64,000 bases of DNA from JAFKFI01 sp963795435 (GCA_963795435.1 CAWCHV010000007.1:2294001-2358000), one strand, 5' to 3'. Numbered from the stretch's first letter, positions 1 through 8,765 are shown. Notes: a model not told the origin generated them from the sequence alone. Numbers and translations are program-made.

Positions 1-360
1 GGTGTGCTTTCGCGGACCATAGAGGATCCGTCGTCGGCCGGGACCGGCTCCTATACCTACACGCGCGCCGCGCTGGTCGTGGACCATGAGTATCTGCGCA
101 ACGTGCTGCTGCAGGGCCGGTTCCGATACGAGTCCGCCGATTACCTCACTGGTGGCGGCACGCAGACCAAATTCACCGTCGGCGCCGGCGTCAAATGGCT
201 GCTGAACCGGAACCTACGACTGAGCCTTGACTACGACTACACAAGCCAAACGGCCTCCGGATCATCCCTAACCGTCATGACCGGGCCAGTCCCGTTCGGC
301 GTCTTCCATGGAAGCTACGTCCGCAACGTCGTGCTGCTTTCGGTGCGGGTCGCACTCTAG
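1..360 (+). CDS. Outer membrane beta-barrel protein, C-terminal part (5' end outside window)
   Basis: The reading frame is open from the first base and stops with TAG at 358-360, so only the last ~119 residues are visible. The fragment has alternating polar and hydrophobic residues and many aromatic positions, with repeated strand-like stretches such as LLQGRFRYESADY and LRLSLDYDYTSQ, and it ends in hydrophobic strand-like residues (VLLSVRVAL). This is the pattern of the last strands of an outer-membrane barrel of the BBP2 type, often linked to polysaccharide loci in alphaproteobacteria. It is convergent with the symporter gene downstream, with a hairpin between them. The family call is by general resemblance; the role is unknown. 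Confidence 0.6.
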   Translation, partial: GVLSRTIEDPSSAGTGSYTYTRAALVVDHEYLRNVLLQGRFRYESADYLTGGGTQTKFTVGAGVKWLLNRNLRLSLDYDYTSQTASGSSLTVMTGPVPFGVFHGSYVRNVVLLSVRVAL

Positions 361-431
361 CGATAGCTGAAGCGGCCTCTTCAGTTTCAAAAATGGCGCG
401 GCCGGTTCAGCTGCGGGCGGCAATGGCATGA

Positions 432-454
432 ATGCCCGCGGCAAGCGCGGGCAT
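432..454. terminator. Hairpin between convergent genes
   Basis: ATGCCCGCG at 432-440 pairs perfectly with CGCGGGCAT at 446-454 around a 5-nt loop. It lies between the stop of the barrel gene (360) and the stop of the convergent symporter gene (514), so it could end transcripts from both sides. There is no long U tract. The flanking CATGACG resembles the ends of the REP-like hairpins at 12815-12899. Confidence 0.5.
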
Positions 455-513
455 GACGGCGGATCGATGGTCACGCCGACGCTGGCACGATCTCGCCGGG
501 GGAATGCCGCGCG

Positions 514-2049
514 TCAGGCGTAGTCCTCGGCCACCGTCATGTCCTTGTGCCGGTCCGACGCGACGGCGTGGAAGATCACCGACAGGACGACGGAGACGAC
601 GACGTTCACGATCAGCGAGGAGAGCGCGATGTAGCAGGGCACCGTGACGCCGAACAGGTGCAACGGGAAGATCGCGCCCTTGAAATCGAGCGTCCAGGCC
701 ATCCAGGTGCCGAGGCCGGTGCCGACCGCCCAGCCGATCAGCAGCGCCCAGCCGTGGAACAGCCGCGTGTAGAGCGCCAGTACCACGGCGGGGACGATCT
801 GGATCATCCACACGCCGCCGAGCAGCTGGAATTGCAGCGCGTAGGGCAGGTCGAGCGCGAAGATGAACGCGAGCGCCCCCGCCTTGATGACCAGCGAGAC
901 GAACTTCGCGACGCCGCTCTCCTCGGCGTCGGTGCAATCGGGGTGGATGAACTCGCGATAGATGTTGCGGGTGAACAGATTGGCGGTGGCGATCGACATG
1001 ATCGCCGCCGGCACCAGCGCGCCGATGGCGATGGCGGCGAACGCGACGCCCGCGAACCAGCTCGGGAAGGCGGCGAGGAACACCGCCGGGATGGAGAAAT
1101 TGTTGCCGTATCGTTTGAAACCGGCGGCGAATTCCGGCATCTCCCGCACGCCCATCGCGATCGCCATGAAGCCGAGCAGCGCCAGCAGCCCGAGCACCAG
1201 CGAATAGGCCGGCAACAGCGCGGCGTTGCGCCGGATCACCCGGGCGCTGCTGGAGCTCAGGATGCCGGTGATCGCGTGCGGATAGAGGAACAGCGCCAGC
1301 GCCGAGCCGAGGGCGAGGGTGGCGTAGGCGCTGAACGAGCCCAGCGTGCCAGGGCCGGGCGTCGGCAGGATCAGCTTGGCGGGCGGGATCTTGGCGAAGA
1401 TCGCGCCATAGCCGCCGAGATGGATCGGCACGACGATCACGGCGGCGATCACCGTGATGTAGATCAGCGCGTCCTTCACCACGGCGATCATCGCCGGCGC
1501 GCGGAGGCCGCTGGTGTAGGTGAAGGCGGCGAGGATGACGAAGGCGATGATGAGCGGCAGGTCGCCCACCCAGCCGGTGGTCTCCACCCCCATCGCGCCG
1601 ATCACCACCTGCATCCCGACGAGTTGCAGCGCGATATAGGGCATCGTCGCGAAGATGCCGGTGATCGCGACCGCCAGCGCGAGCCAGCGATTGCCGAACC
1701 GGCCGCGCACGAAATCCGCCGCCGTGACGTAGCCGTGCTTGTGCGCGACCGACCACAGCCGGGGGAACACCACATAGAGGATCGGGAAGATCATGATGGT
1801 GTACGGCACGGCGAAAAAGCCGAGCGCGCCGGCGCCGAACATCAGGGCGGGAACGGCGATGAAGGTGTAGGCGGTGTAGAGGTCGCCGCCGAGCAGGAAC
1901 CAGGTGACGAAGGTGCCGAAGCGTCGCCCGCCCAGGCCCCATTCGTGCAGCTGGTCGAGATCGCCCTTGCGCCAGCGCGCGGCGTAGAAGCCGAGCCAGG
2001 CCACGAACAGGAACAGCAGGACGAAGACGGTGAGGGCGGTCCAGTTCAT
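514..2049 (-). CDS. mctP: Sodium:solute symporter, MctP-like monocarboxylate permease
   Basis: A 511-residue integral membrane protein of the SSS family with about 13 hydrophobic segments. The start MNWTALTVFVLLFLFVAWLG followed by a short basic loop and the LHEWGLGGRRFG motif is typical of MctP-like permeases, which take up lactate, pyruvate and related short carboxylates driven by a cation gradient. The gene directly follows a DUF3311 gene (12-bp gap), the standard small partner of this family, so the two form an operon. The start ATG at 2047-2049 is preceded by a GGTG-type ribosome site in the gap. The exact substrate is inferred from family only. Confidence 0.85.
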   Translation of the reverse strand: MNWTALTVFVLLFLFVAWLGFYAARWRKGDLDQLHEWGLGGRRFGTFVTWFLLGGDLYTAYTFIAVPALMFGAGALGFFAVPYTIMIFPILYVVFPRLWSVAHKHGYVTAADFVRGRFGNRWLALAVAITGIFATMPYIALQLVGMQVVIGAMGVETTGWVGDLPLIIAFVILAAFTYTSGLRAPAMIAVVKDALIYITVIAAVIVVPIHLGGYGAIFAKIPPAKLILPTPGPGTLGSFSAYATLALGSALALFLYPHAITGILSSSSARVIRRNAALLPAYSLVLGLLALLGFMAIAMGVREMPEFAAGFKRYGNNFSIPAVFLAAFPSWFAGVAFAAIAIGALVPAAIMSIATANLFTRNIYREFIHPDCTDAEESGVAKFVSLVIKAGALAFIFALDLPYALQFQLLGGVWMIQIVPAVVLALYTRLFHGWALLIGWAVGTGLGTWMAWTLDFKGAIFPLHLFGVTVPCYIALSSLIVNVVVSVVLSVIFHAVASDRHKDMTVAEDYA

Positions 2050-2061
2050 CGGGGCGGCACC

Positions 2062-2274
2062 TCAGCTTTCGGCGCGATAGACGATCAGGCACACCACCGC
2101 GCAGAGCACGATCCAGAGCATCTGATACCAGTAGAAGAACGGCACCCCGCCGATAGCCGGCTCGACCCTGTTGTACCAAGGCACCCACAGCACGGCGACG
2201 AACGGCACCAGCAAAAGCAGCCGCACCCAGTGCACCCGGCGCAGGGGCCGGTGATCGTTCGGTTCGTTGCTCAT
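2062..2274 (-). CDS. DUF3311 small membrane protein, partner of the SSS permease
   Basis: 70 residues with two predicted membrane helices (LLLLVPFVAVLWVPWY and MLWIVLCAVVCLIVY) and the aromatic FFYWYQ segment between them, which is the DUF3311 signature. Genes of this family are nearly always found immediately upstream of an SSS-family carboxylate permease, as here, and are thought to help its assembly or activity, though the function is not proven. Its upstream region is now bounded by an IS30 element only about 130 bp away, so the insertion may have replaced or altered the original promoter. Confidence 0.85.
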   Translation of the reverse strand: MSNEPNDHRPLRRVHWVRLLLLVPFVAVLWVPWYNRVEPAIGGVPFFYWYQMLWIVLCAVVCLIVYRAES

Positions 2275-2406
2275 CGGGCCTCACCCTCCCCGGCGCGAAT
2301 TACGCGGTTTCGCCCGGAAGGTAAACAACTTGCGACTTCGTCATGCGTAGGTCGGAAGCAGCGAAGCGTATCCCGCCGTCACCGCGCGTTTCGTCCACAC
2401 CTCGGG

Positions 2407-2427
2407 TTCAACCGGTCGTCGCAACAC
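2407..2427. repeat. IS30 left terminal inverted repeat
   Basis: TTCAACCGGTCGTCGCAACAC matches the reverse complement of the right end at 19 of 21 positions (the two mismatches are at positions 6 and 7). The TGA stop of the transposase (2408-2410 on the minus strand) lies in this repeat. Confidence 0.85.
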
Positions 2428-3808
2428 CCATGTGAACCGACCGCAGGTGCTCGTCAAACGCCTCGGCAGGTGTTTTCCAACAAAGGGTCTTTCGCGGCCT
2501 GGTGTTGAGAGCCAGCGCGACCGCTTGGAGAGCACTCTTGCTGTGTGCGCTCAGGTCGGTGCCCTTCGGAAAATACTGACGTAGCAGCCCGTTGGTGTTC
2601 TCGTTGGTGCCGCGCTGCCATGGGCTGTGTGGATCGCAGAAGTAGACATCCAAGCCCGTGTCGATCTTCAGCCGTGTGTGTTGCGCCATCTCCGTCCCCT
2701 GATCCCAGGTCAGCGACCGGCGCAGCTGCTCCGGCAGGTCGGTGATGGTGCCAGCGATGCTGTCGCGGACGGCTTCGGCGCCATGCCCGGCCAGCGCCGG
2801 GCCGTTCTTCATGCGAACGCCCACACCGTGCTCCGCCATCCGCGGCAAGTGCAGCAGCATCGTGAAGCGCGTCGTGCGCTCCACCAAAGTGCCGATTGCC
2901 GAACTGTCCAATCCCAGGATGAGGTCGCCTTCCCAGTGGCCCGGCACAGCCCGATCGGCAACTTCCGCCGGGCGCTCGCTGATCATGATCTCCGGCACGA
3001 TGAAAGACTTGCCTCGTCCACGGGTGCGCGCCCGTGGCACACGCAACGCCCGCCCGGTGCGCAGACAGGCAGTCAGCTCGCGCCGAAGAGCCCCGCGGCC
3101 TTGCACGTAAAGCGACTGGTAGATGGCTTCGTGGCTGATGCGCATCGTCTCATCGTGAGGGAAGTCGAGCCGTAGGCGGTGGGCAATCTGCTCCGGGCTC
3201 CACGCCGACGCCCATCGCCGATCCTTCCGAGGTCCGTGTCGGCGGCCTTTCCACGATACTGTCGGTCCGTGAACCGCAGCACCGCTTGGCGTGACGACCA
3301 TGCCGGCCAGCCGATCCTGCACGTAGGTCCGCAGTAGCGCGTTGTGCGCCAGCTTCGCAGGCTTTCGGCGCCTGGCAGCCCGTTCAGCATGCCACTGCGC
3401 CGTAGTGGCCCGATAATTCAGCTCGCCGCCCCGCGTGGCGGCGTTGCGACGCAGCTCTCGCGAGATCGTCGATCCCGACCGCCCCATGTGCCGGGCGATC
3501 TGCCGCACCCCGGCGCCCTGGGAATGCTGGATTGCAAGCTCCTCCCGCTCGGCGAACGACAGGTATCGCCCGGACAACGGCTGCGATGATGGCGCAAGTG
3601 TCGATGGTGGCATGCCGCCTGCCTTTCGGAACCACCGTGCTCCTACCGGCGCCGACACGCCCGCGCCAATCGCCGCGTCCTCGCTCGATAGACCACCCGC
3701 AATCAAGACCCAAAAACGCCGCCGGTGCGCCTGCTGCGCGACCGGAGGTCGTCCCGGCGAACGCAGCTTACTTCGCAACGCTCGATCCGACCGACGTCGA
3801 CCTGCCAT
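2408..3808 (-). CDS. IS30-family transposase
   Basis: A DDE transposase of about 466 residues that cuts and joins the element ends. Visible parts in order: a basic N-terminal region with GRPPVAQQAHRRRFW and GLSSEDAA; a helix-turn-helix region (LSFAEREELAI, GVRQIARHMGRSGSTISREL); then the catalytic core with the first Asp in GHWEGDLILG, the second Asp in TWDQGTEM and the Glu in QRGTNENTNGLLRQY. All three catalytic residues are present and the frame is unbroken. I chose the ATG at 3806-3808 because GGAGGG lies about 8 nt upstream; a start at 3841 would begin inside the right repeat. Likely functional. Confidence 0.9.
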   Translation of the reverse strand: MAGRRRSDRALRSKLRSPGRPPVAQQAHRRRFWVLIAGGLSSEDAAIGAGVSAPVGARWFRKAGGMPPSTLAPSSQPLSGRYLSFAEREELAIQHSQGAGVRQIARHMGRSGSTISRELRRNAATRGGELNYRATTAQWHAERAARRRKPAKLAHNALLRTYVQDRLAGMVVTPSGAAVHGPTVSWKGRRHGPRKDRRWASAWSPEQIAHRLRLDFPHDETMRISHEAIYQSLYVQGRGALRRELTACLRTGRALRVPRARTRGRGKSFIVPEIMISERPAEVADRAVPGHWEGDLILGLDSSAIGTLVERTTRFTMLLHLPRMAEHGVGVRMKNGPALAGHGAEAVRDSIAGTITDLPEQLRRSLTWDQGTEMAQHTRLKIDTGLDVYFCDPHSPWQRGTNENTNGLLRQYFPKGTDLSAHSKSALQAVALALNTRPRKTLCWKTPAEAFDEHLRSVHMGVATTG

Positions 3809-3825
3809 CCCAACATCCCTCCAGA

Positions 3826-3846
3826 GTGTTGCGACGACCACTTGAA
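3826..3846. repeat. IS30 right terminal inverted repeat
   Basis: GTGTTGCGACGACCACTTGAA, the partner of the left repeat. It ends 19 bp from the stop codon of the AraC-type gene, so the insertion did not cut that gene. Confidence 0.85.
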
Positions 3847-3865
3847 TTCACCCACTCGACGCGGG

Positions 3866-4655
3866 TCACTGAGGTGCGGCGCGTTCGCGCTTGTACGCCT
3901 GGGGGCTGCACCCCATCGCGGTGTGGAATGCACAGACGAAGGACGACGTCGAGCCGTAGCCGAGTTCCATTGCCGTCTGCGTCACACCGAGGCCGCCGCC
4001 CAGCAGTTCGACTGCCTTGAACAGCCGCAGGCGGCGGCGCCAGGACCGCAGGCTCATGCCCAGTTCGGCCTCGAAGCGGCGGGCGAGAGTGCGGCCCGAC
4101 ATGCCGAGTTCCCGGCCCCACGCCTCGGGTCCGCGTGGGTCGGCAGGGTCCGCGTAGAGGGTCTCGCACAGCCTGGTCAGGGCCCCCGCCCGCGGCCAGG
4201 GAAGCGCGCCCGGGAGGGCGGGCGCCCGCCGGAGCTGGTCCAGGATCAGAGCGGTGACGCGGCCGGCATAGCCATCGCGATCCTCTTTCCCTTCGATCGC
4301 GACGGCCTCCACGATGAGCGCCTGCAGCAGCCCCGAGACGCCGAACACGGTCGGGCTCGCCGGCATGACCCGGCCGGCCTCGTCGGCGACCCAGAGAACT
4401 CCGGAACTCCGCCCCGAGCAGCGACCCCACCCGGTGCCGCAGGCCCGTGGGCAGCCACACGGCCTGCTCCGGCGAGATCACGAAGGATCGTCCCTCCACC
4501 GCTACCGTCAGCACGCCGGAGATCGCATAGACCACCTGGTTCCAGCGGTGCGCGTGCTCGGGGAAGTAGTGCCGCGCAGGGATGGCCTGCACGCGCATGG
4601 TCAGTGGCCGCGGGGGAGCCAACCCGGGCGGTGCCTCGATGGTCTCCCAGATCAC
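3866..4655 (-). CDS. AraC-family transcriptional regulator with cupin sensor domain (apparent +1 frameshift)
   Basis: When one extra base at about 4397-4398 is ignored, the gene reads as a 262-residue regulator: an N-terminal cupin sensor (RHYFPEHAHRWNQVVYAISG, VWLPTGLRHRVG) and a C-terminal AraC DNA-binding domain with two helix-turn-helix units (WGRELGMSGRTLARRFEAE and TQTAMELGYGSTSSFVCAFH). With the base present, the frame breaks between EFRS and LWVADEAG, a stretch that is conserved across this break in relatives. The start is GTG at 4653-4655. The gene is divergent from the MFS transporter at 4919, a common pairing in which the regulator controls the transporter. Whether the frameshift is real or a sequence error is discussed under findings. 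Confidence 0.8.
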
Positions 4656-4788
4656 GGGGTTTCCCAGATCATGGCCAGCCTCCGAATGGCGGATGATCTA
4701 CATGAATTGGCCGATCATCGAAAGACCGACAGGCTCCGATCCGGCATATGAAGCGAAGCACGCCCGACCACGGAACGAGGGATCTGCC

Positions 4789-4908
4789 ATGGCCCACACC
4801 GATCGCCGCAGCCTGCCATTCTCGACGAACTCCGAGCTGGCGGCGGGGCACTACGGCGATGAGGTAGACCTTCTCCTCTCGGCATGGCGCGGCCAGATCG
4901 CCGCCTGA
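4789..4908 (+). CDS. Possible small protein upstream of the MFS transporter
   Basis: 39 codons from ATG at 4789 to TGA at 4906-4908, with a CGAGG ribosome site 8 nt upstream and the transporter start only 10 nt downstream. The peptide (MAHTDRRSLPFSTNSELAAG... ending RGQIAA) has no membrane segment, and I do not recognise it. It could be a short coding gene or a leader whose translation is coupled to the transporter. Support is position and ribosome site only. Confidence 0.35.
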   Translation: MAHTDRRSLPFSTNSELAAGHYGDEVDLLLSAWRGQIAA

Positions 4909-4918
4909 GAACGTCGAT

Positions 4919-6145
4919 ATGTCCCATGCCGAAGCCGCTCCGGCCGGCTCCCCTGCCGCAGCTCAGACCCGGTACGCCTCGGGCAATATCGCACGGCTCG
5001 CCATCGCGCAGGCTCTCGCCGGCGCGAATTCCACGGTCCTGTACGCAACGGGTGCCGTGGTCGGCGACATGCTCTCGCCGCACAAGGCGCTGGCCACGTT
5101 GCCGATCTCCATCTTCGTCGTGGGGATGGCCGCCTGCACCCTGCCGGCCGGCGCCACCGCGCGACGCCACGGCCGTCGCACCGCCTTCCTGACCGGCACG
5201 GGATGCGGCGTGCTGACCGGGTTGCTCTCGGCGCTCGCCGTGGTTCTGGGGTCGTTCTGGCTGTTCTGCGCGGCGAGCTTCCTCGGCGGCGTCTATGCGG
5301 CGGTGGTGCTCTCCTTCCGCTTCGCCGCCGCCGACGGCGTGCCCCCGGGACGCCGTCCGCGTGCTCTGTCGGCCGTCATGGCGGGCGGGGTCTTCGCCGG
5401 GGTGATCGGTCCGCAGCTCGTCACCTACACGATGGATCTATGGCCGCCACACATGTTCGCGGCGACCTTCGTGGCACAGGCCGCCGTGGCCGCCCTGTGC
5501 GCCGTCGTCCTGCTAGGAGTCCGGCTGCCCATGCCGAGCGCCGCGGAGATCGCGGGCGGCCGTCCCCTCGGCGTCATCGCGCGACAGCCGCGTTTCGTCA
5601 CCGCGGTGATCTGCGGAGTGATCTCCTATCTGATCATGAACTTCCTGATGACGGCCGCGCCGCTGGCGATGCGGCTCTGCGGCCTGTCGCAGGGATCGGC
5701 CAATCTCGGTCTGCAATGGCATGTGATCGCCATGTATGCGCCGAGCTTCTTCACCGGGCGGCTAATCACGCGGTTCGGTGCCCCACGTGTCGTGGGCGCC
5801 GGCCTGGCGCTGCTCGCCGCCTCCGCCGTGGCGGGGCTTCTGGGGCAGGAGGTCGCGCATTTCTGGGGGAGCATGATCCTGCTCGGCCTCGGCTGGAATT
5901 TCGGCTTCGTGGGCGCCTCCGCGCTGGTGCTGGAATGCCATCGCCCGGAGGAGCGGACACGCGTGCAGTCGCTCAACGACTTCATCGTCTTCGGCCTCAT
6001 GGCCGTGGGCTCGTTCGCCTCGGGCGGGCTGCTGACGGCCTATGGCTGGGACACGGTGCTCTGGGTGTCGTTCGTCCCGCTTGTCCTCGCTGTCGCGGCG
6101 CTGACGGTCACCGCGGCAGCTCGATTTGCTCGCTTTGCGGGGTGA
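4919..6145 (+). CDS. MFS transporter
   Basis: 408 residues with about 12 hydrophobic segments in two halves. The loop between helices 2 and 3 carries the MFS signature region (GATARRHGRRTAFLTG), and the central cytoplasmic loop follows LLGVRLPMPSAAEIAGG. The N-terminal ~25 residues are cytoplasmic and lack a signal. The substrate cannot be told from sequence. The divergent AraC-type regulator upstream suggests inducible export or import of a small molecule. The two genes that follow on the same strand, an AhpD-like enzyme and a cupin, may be part of the same response but are separated by 166 bp. Confidence 0.8.
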   Translation: MSHAEAAPAGSPAAAQTRYASGNIARLAIAQALAGANSTVLYATGAVVGDMLSPHKALATLPISIFVVGMAACTLPAGATARRHGRRTAFLTGTGCGVLTGLLSALAVVLGSFWLFCAASFLGGVYAAVVLSFRFAAADGVPPGRRPRALSAVMAGGVFAGVIGPQLVTYTMDLWPPHMFAATFVAQAAVAALCAVVLLGVRLPMPSAAEIAGGRPLGVIARQPRFVTAVICGVISYLIMNFLMTAAPLAMRLCGLSQGSANLGLQWHVIAMYAPSFFTGRLITRFGAPRVVGAGLALLAASAVAGLLGQEVAHFWGSMILLGLGWNFGFVGASALVLECHRPEERTRVQSLNDFIVFGLMAVGSFASGGLLTAYGWDTVLWVSFVPLVLAVAALTVTAAARFARFAG

Positions 6146-6311
6146 CGCGAGCGACGACGACGGCGGCCTCGAATGCCGTGATGGGCCGGCTGCCCTGAGC
6201 GATGGCCTGCGTTCCAAGCGGGGAGTCGGCTATTCGCCGACCGGCTCATCGCCGGGACGGCGCGGGGCCGCACGATTGTACCATTTCCGACAAGCAGAAG
6301 GACCTGGCGTC

Positions 6312-6887
6312 ATGACCGAAGCACATCCGATCAGCCGCTTCCCCGTCCCGGATCTCGCCGACATGCCCGACGACATCCGGGACCGCATCCTCGCCGTGCG
6401 GGAGAAATCGGGCTTCATTCCGAATGTCTTCCTCGTGCTCGCCCATCGCCCGGACGAGTTCCGCGCCTTCTTCGCCTATCACGACGCGCTGATGGAGAAG
6501 TCGGGAAACCTGACCAAGGCCGAGCGCGAGATGATCGTGGTCGCCACCTCGAACCCTAACCAGTGCCAATACTGCGTCGTCGCCCACGGCGCGATCCTGC
6601 GTGTCCGGGCGAAGAATCCTCTGATCGCGGACCAGGTGGCGATCAACTACCGAAAGGCCGACATCACGGAGCGCCAGAAGGCGATGCTCGACTTCGCGGT
6701 CAAGGTCTCCCGCTCGGCCGAAACCGTGGGCGAGGCGGATTTCGACGTGCTGAAGTCCCAGGGCTTCGACGAGGAGGATATCTGGGACATCGCTGGGATC
6801 GCCGCTTTCTTCGGGCTGTCGAACCGCCTGGCGAACGTGACCGCCATGCGCCCAAATGCCGAATTTTACACCATGGGCCGCGGCTGA
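6312..6887 (+). CDS. Peroxidase-related enzyme, AhpD/carboxymuconolactone decarboxylase family
   Basis: 191 residues with the AhpD-like core: Glu residues in KAEREMIVVATS, then C85-Q-Y-C88 and H92 in the CxxCxxxH arrangement used for thiol-based peroxide reduction. The length and the opening (PISRFPVPDLADMPDDIRDRI) match the uncharacterised peroxidase-related subgroup (the alkylhydroperoxidase-type family). The ATG at 6312 begins the conserved part; an upstream in-frame start at 6126 would add an unconserved stretch that overlaps the MFS gene. It is probably cytoplasmic. It is followed closely by the cupin gene (37-bp gap), suggesting an operon. Confidence 0.85.
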   Translation: MTEAHPISRFPVPDLADMPDDIRDRILAVREKSGFIPNVFLVLAHRPDEFRAFFAYHDALMEKSGNLTKAEREMIVVATSNPNQCQYCVVAHGAILRVRAKNPLIADQVAINYRKADITERQKAMLDFAVKVSRSAETVGEADFDVLKSQGFDEEDIWDIAGIAAFFGLSNRLANVTAMRPNAEFYTMGRG

Positions 6888-6924
6888 GACGGAGGATCGC
6901 GGGGATGTTTGGGGGAGACCGGCA

Positions 6925-7605
6925 ATGCGCATTAGGGACGATCTGTCGCAACCCGTCATCGTCCATGCCGCCAAGCTGGACTGGGTTCCCAGCCCCGCGG
7001 CCGGCGTGGAGCGGCGGATGCTGTTCCGGATCGGGGAGGAGGTCGCACGGGCAACCTCGATCGTGCGCTACGCTCCCAAAAGCGCCTTTCCTCGCCATAC
7101 GCACGGCGGCGGCGAGGAGATCGTCGTGCTGGAAGGCGTCTTCCAGGACGAGCATGGCGACTATCCCACGGGCAGCTATTTTCGCAATCCACCGGGCACG
7201 TCGCACGTTCCCGCGTCGGAACCCGGCTGCACCATCTTCGTGCGGCTCTGGCAGTTCCGTGAAGGCGATCAGGCACAGATCGTCTGCCAGCCGGGCGATG
7301 GCCAATCAATAGAGCCACGGCCAGGAGCGGCGCGCGCGATCGTCCTGTTCAATGACGGCCATGAGGTCGTCCGTCTGGAGGATTGGGCAGCCGGTGAAAC
7401 CGTCGCGGTCGGCAATCAGCGCGGGCTGGAATTCCTCGTGCTCTCCGGCGGCCTGACGGTCGGCGGCGAAACCTTGGAACCGCGGAGCTGGGGTCGCTTG
7501 CCGGCTGGGACAGGCCTGAAGGGAACCGTCGGTCCGCGGGGCGCGAAGATCTGGATCAAGGAAGCCCCCTTGCTGCATCCCGATATCTGCCGATTGCCCG
7601 AATAG
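6925..7605 (+). CDS. ChrR-like cupin domain protein
   Basis: 226 residues with a cupin fold; the metal-binding pattern is clear in the first half: HTHGGGEEIVVLEG (His, His, Glu) and later PGTSHVP (His). This resembles the C-terminal cupin of the anti-sigma factor ChrR, but the N-terminal zinc-binding anti-sigma domain of ChrR is absent, so it is not itself an anti-sigma factor. A second cupin-like half follows (residues ~130-220). The start ATG at 6925 has GGGGGAGA about 8 nt upstream. It may act as a metal-dependent enzyme or sensor in oxidative stress together with the AhpD-like enzyme upstream. That link is inference. Confidence 0.75.
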   Translation: MRIRDDLSQPVIVHAAKLDWVPSPAAGVERRMLFRIGEEVARATSIVRYAPKSAFPRHTHGGGEEIVVLEGVFQDEHGDYPTGSYFRNPPGTSHVPASEPGCTIFVRLWQFREGDQAQIVCQPGDGQSIEPRPGAARAIVLFNDGHEVVRLEDWAAGETVAVGNQRGLEFLVLSGGLTVGGETLEPRSWGRLPAGTGLKGTVGPRGAKIWIKEAPLLHPDICRLPE

Positions 7606-7673
7606 TTTGCGGAGCGAGCCGGTGGAGGTGGATCGGCGATCGCGTCGAGTTGAGTCCGCGCCCCAGGCGCGCA

Positions 7674-7701
7674 GGGCGGAAAAGCGCGGCGTATTCCGCC
7701 C
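7674..7701. terminator. Hairpin between convergent genes (REP-like)
   Basis: GGGCGGAA at 7674-7681 pairs with TTCCGCCC at 7694-7701. It lies between the stop of the cupin gene (7605) and the stop of the ferritin-like gene (7704), just where a shared terminator would be. A looser relative of this sequence occurs near 2344-2378. Confidence 0.5.
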
Positions 7702-7703
7702 CG

Positions 7704-8531
7704 CTATGCGGCCAGCGCCACCCGCGCCGCGAACCGCCGCTGCCGCCAGCGCAGGAGCCGCCAGGCGAGCCGGGCGGACAGCCCCGACAGCCGGCCGCGC
7801 GGCTTCAGCCCGACGGCCTTGAAGATCATGCCCATGCCCCGCTCGATGTGGCGGAACCGGTACATCGCCATCGCCCGCCCCATGTAGGCGGCGATGCAGC
7901 GGTCGTGCGCGTAGACGGTCCCCTCGGGCTCGTTGCCGCAGTGGAAGGCGAAGGCCAGCTCGTCGTCCTCGCTCTCGCCGACCCGGCCGGCGGCGATGCG
8001 CAGGCGCCGCAGCACGCCGATGTTCTCGCGCGCCAGATAGCGCCGCATGTGGTCATAGAACAGCTTGAAGTGGCGGAACTCGTCGGCGGCGATCTGGCGG
8101 CAGATCTGCTGCAGCACCGGTTCTTCCGTGGCCTCGGCCAACGCGGTGTAGTAGCTCGACGTGCCGGTCTCGACCATGCAGCGGGCGATCAGCTCGCCGG
8201 TGCGCGAGCCGCGGATCGAGGCGTCGGCCGTCGTGTCGATGCGAAAGCCGGCGCGGTAGCGGGCGAAGGCGGCGGCGTAGTCCCACGCGGGGTCGGCCAG
8301 CATCGCCCAGCGGCCGAGCGCGTCGCCGTGCTGCACCTCCTCGGTGGCCCAACCCGCCGCCGCCTGCTGGAAGGCGGGGTCGTCGGGGAACACGCCGTTG
8401 AGGTAGAGCCCGTAATCGACGCCGTTGCGCTCCACCATCGCCGCCGCCTTCACCAGCGGTACGAGGGCGGGGTCCACCCTGGCCGGGTCGAACCGGTCCC
8501 AGGCCACCTCGTCGATACGCCAATGCTTCAT
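7704..8531 (-). CDS. Ferritin-like domain protein (acyl-ACP desaturase/rubrerythrin-like)
   Basis: 275 residues, helical throughout, with carboxylate and His ligands typical of a di-iron four-helix bundle: AAMVERNGVDYGLYL, WATEEVQHGDAL, MVETGTSSYYTALAE and IAADEFRHFKLFYDHM. The two ExxH-type motifs (EEVQH, DEFRH) are the strongest sign. Such proteins bind two irons and may act as an oxygenase, peroxidase or iron-handling protein; which one is not clear. The start ATG at 8529-8531 opens the conserved MKHWRIDEVAWDRFDP segment. The basic C-terminal tail (WRLLRWRQRRFAARV) is unusual. It is divergent from the binding-protein gene at 8766, with 234 bp between them. Confidence 0.7.
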   Translation of the reverse strand: MKHWRIDEVAWDRFDPARVDPALVPLVKAAAMVERNGVDYGLYLNGVFPDDPAFQQAAAGWATEEVQHGDALGRWAMLADPAWDYAAAFARYRAGFRIDTTADASIRGSRTGELIARCMVETGTSSYYTALAEATEEPVLQQICRQIAADEFRHFKLFYDHMRRYLARENIGVLRRLRIAAGRVGESEDDELAFAFHCGNEPEGTVYAHDRCIAAYMGRAMAMYRFRHIERGMGMIFKAVGLKPRGRLSGLSARLAWRLLRWRQRRFAARVALAA

Positions 8532-8765
8532 GCCGAGCGGGTCCGCGTGCGGTTGAGGTCGGGCCGACGCGCGTCGAGACGCGCCGCGCGCCCGAACGTC
8601 ACGACTCTGCCATTGGTTTCGCCGATGCGGAAGACCCGCCCGGCCCAGCTTGGGTTGCGGCATCGATCGCGGGGGGATCGTGGCCGGCGGGCAACGGCGG
8701 CGCCCGTTGCGGTAACGGCCGGCGAACCCTAGCCTCCCGGCAAACTTCGCCCGAGGGGAACCAGC

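Larger units (their letters stand above)
2407..3846 (-). mobile_element. IS30-family insertion sequence, about 1.44 kb
   Basis: The element is bounded by 21-bp inverted repeats at 2407-2427 and 3826-3846 that match at 19 of 21 positions. It carries one transposase gene that fills almost the whole element, with its stop codon inside the left repeat. I see no obvious target duplication in the bases immediately outside the repeats (GGG on the left, TTC on the right), but IS30 elements make only 2-3 bp duplications, so this does not say much. Size is at the upper end for the family. The gene looks intact, so the element may be active. Confidence 0.85.

Noticed and set aside
547..2508. A 650-codon plus-strand frame opposite mctP
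   Set aside because: Low-complexity Asp/Arg/Gln product with no recognisable motif; the minus-strand symporter is certain.
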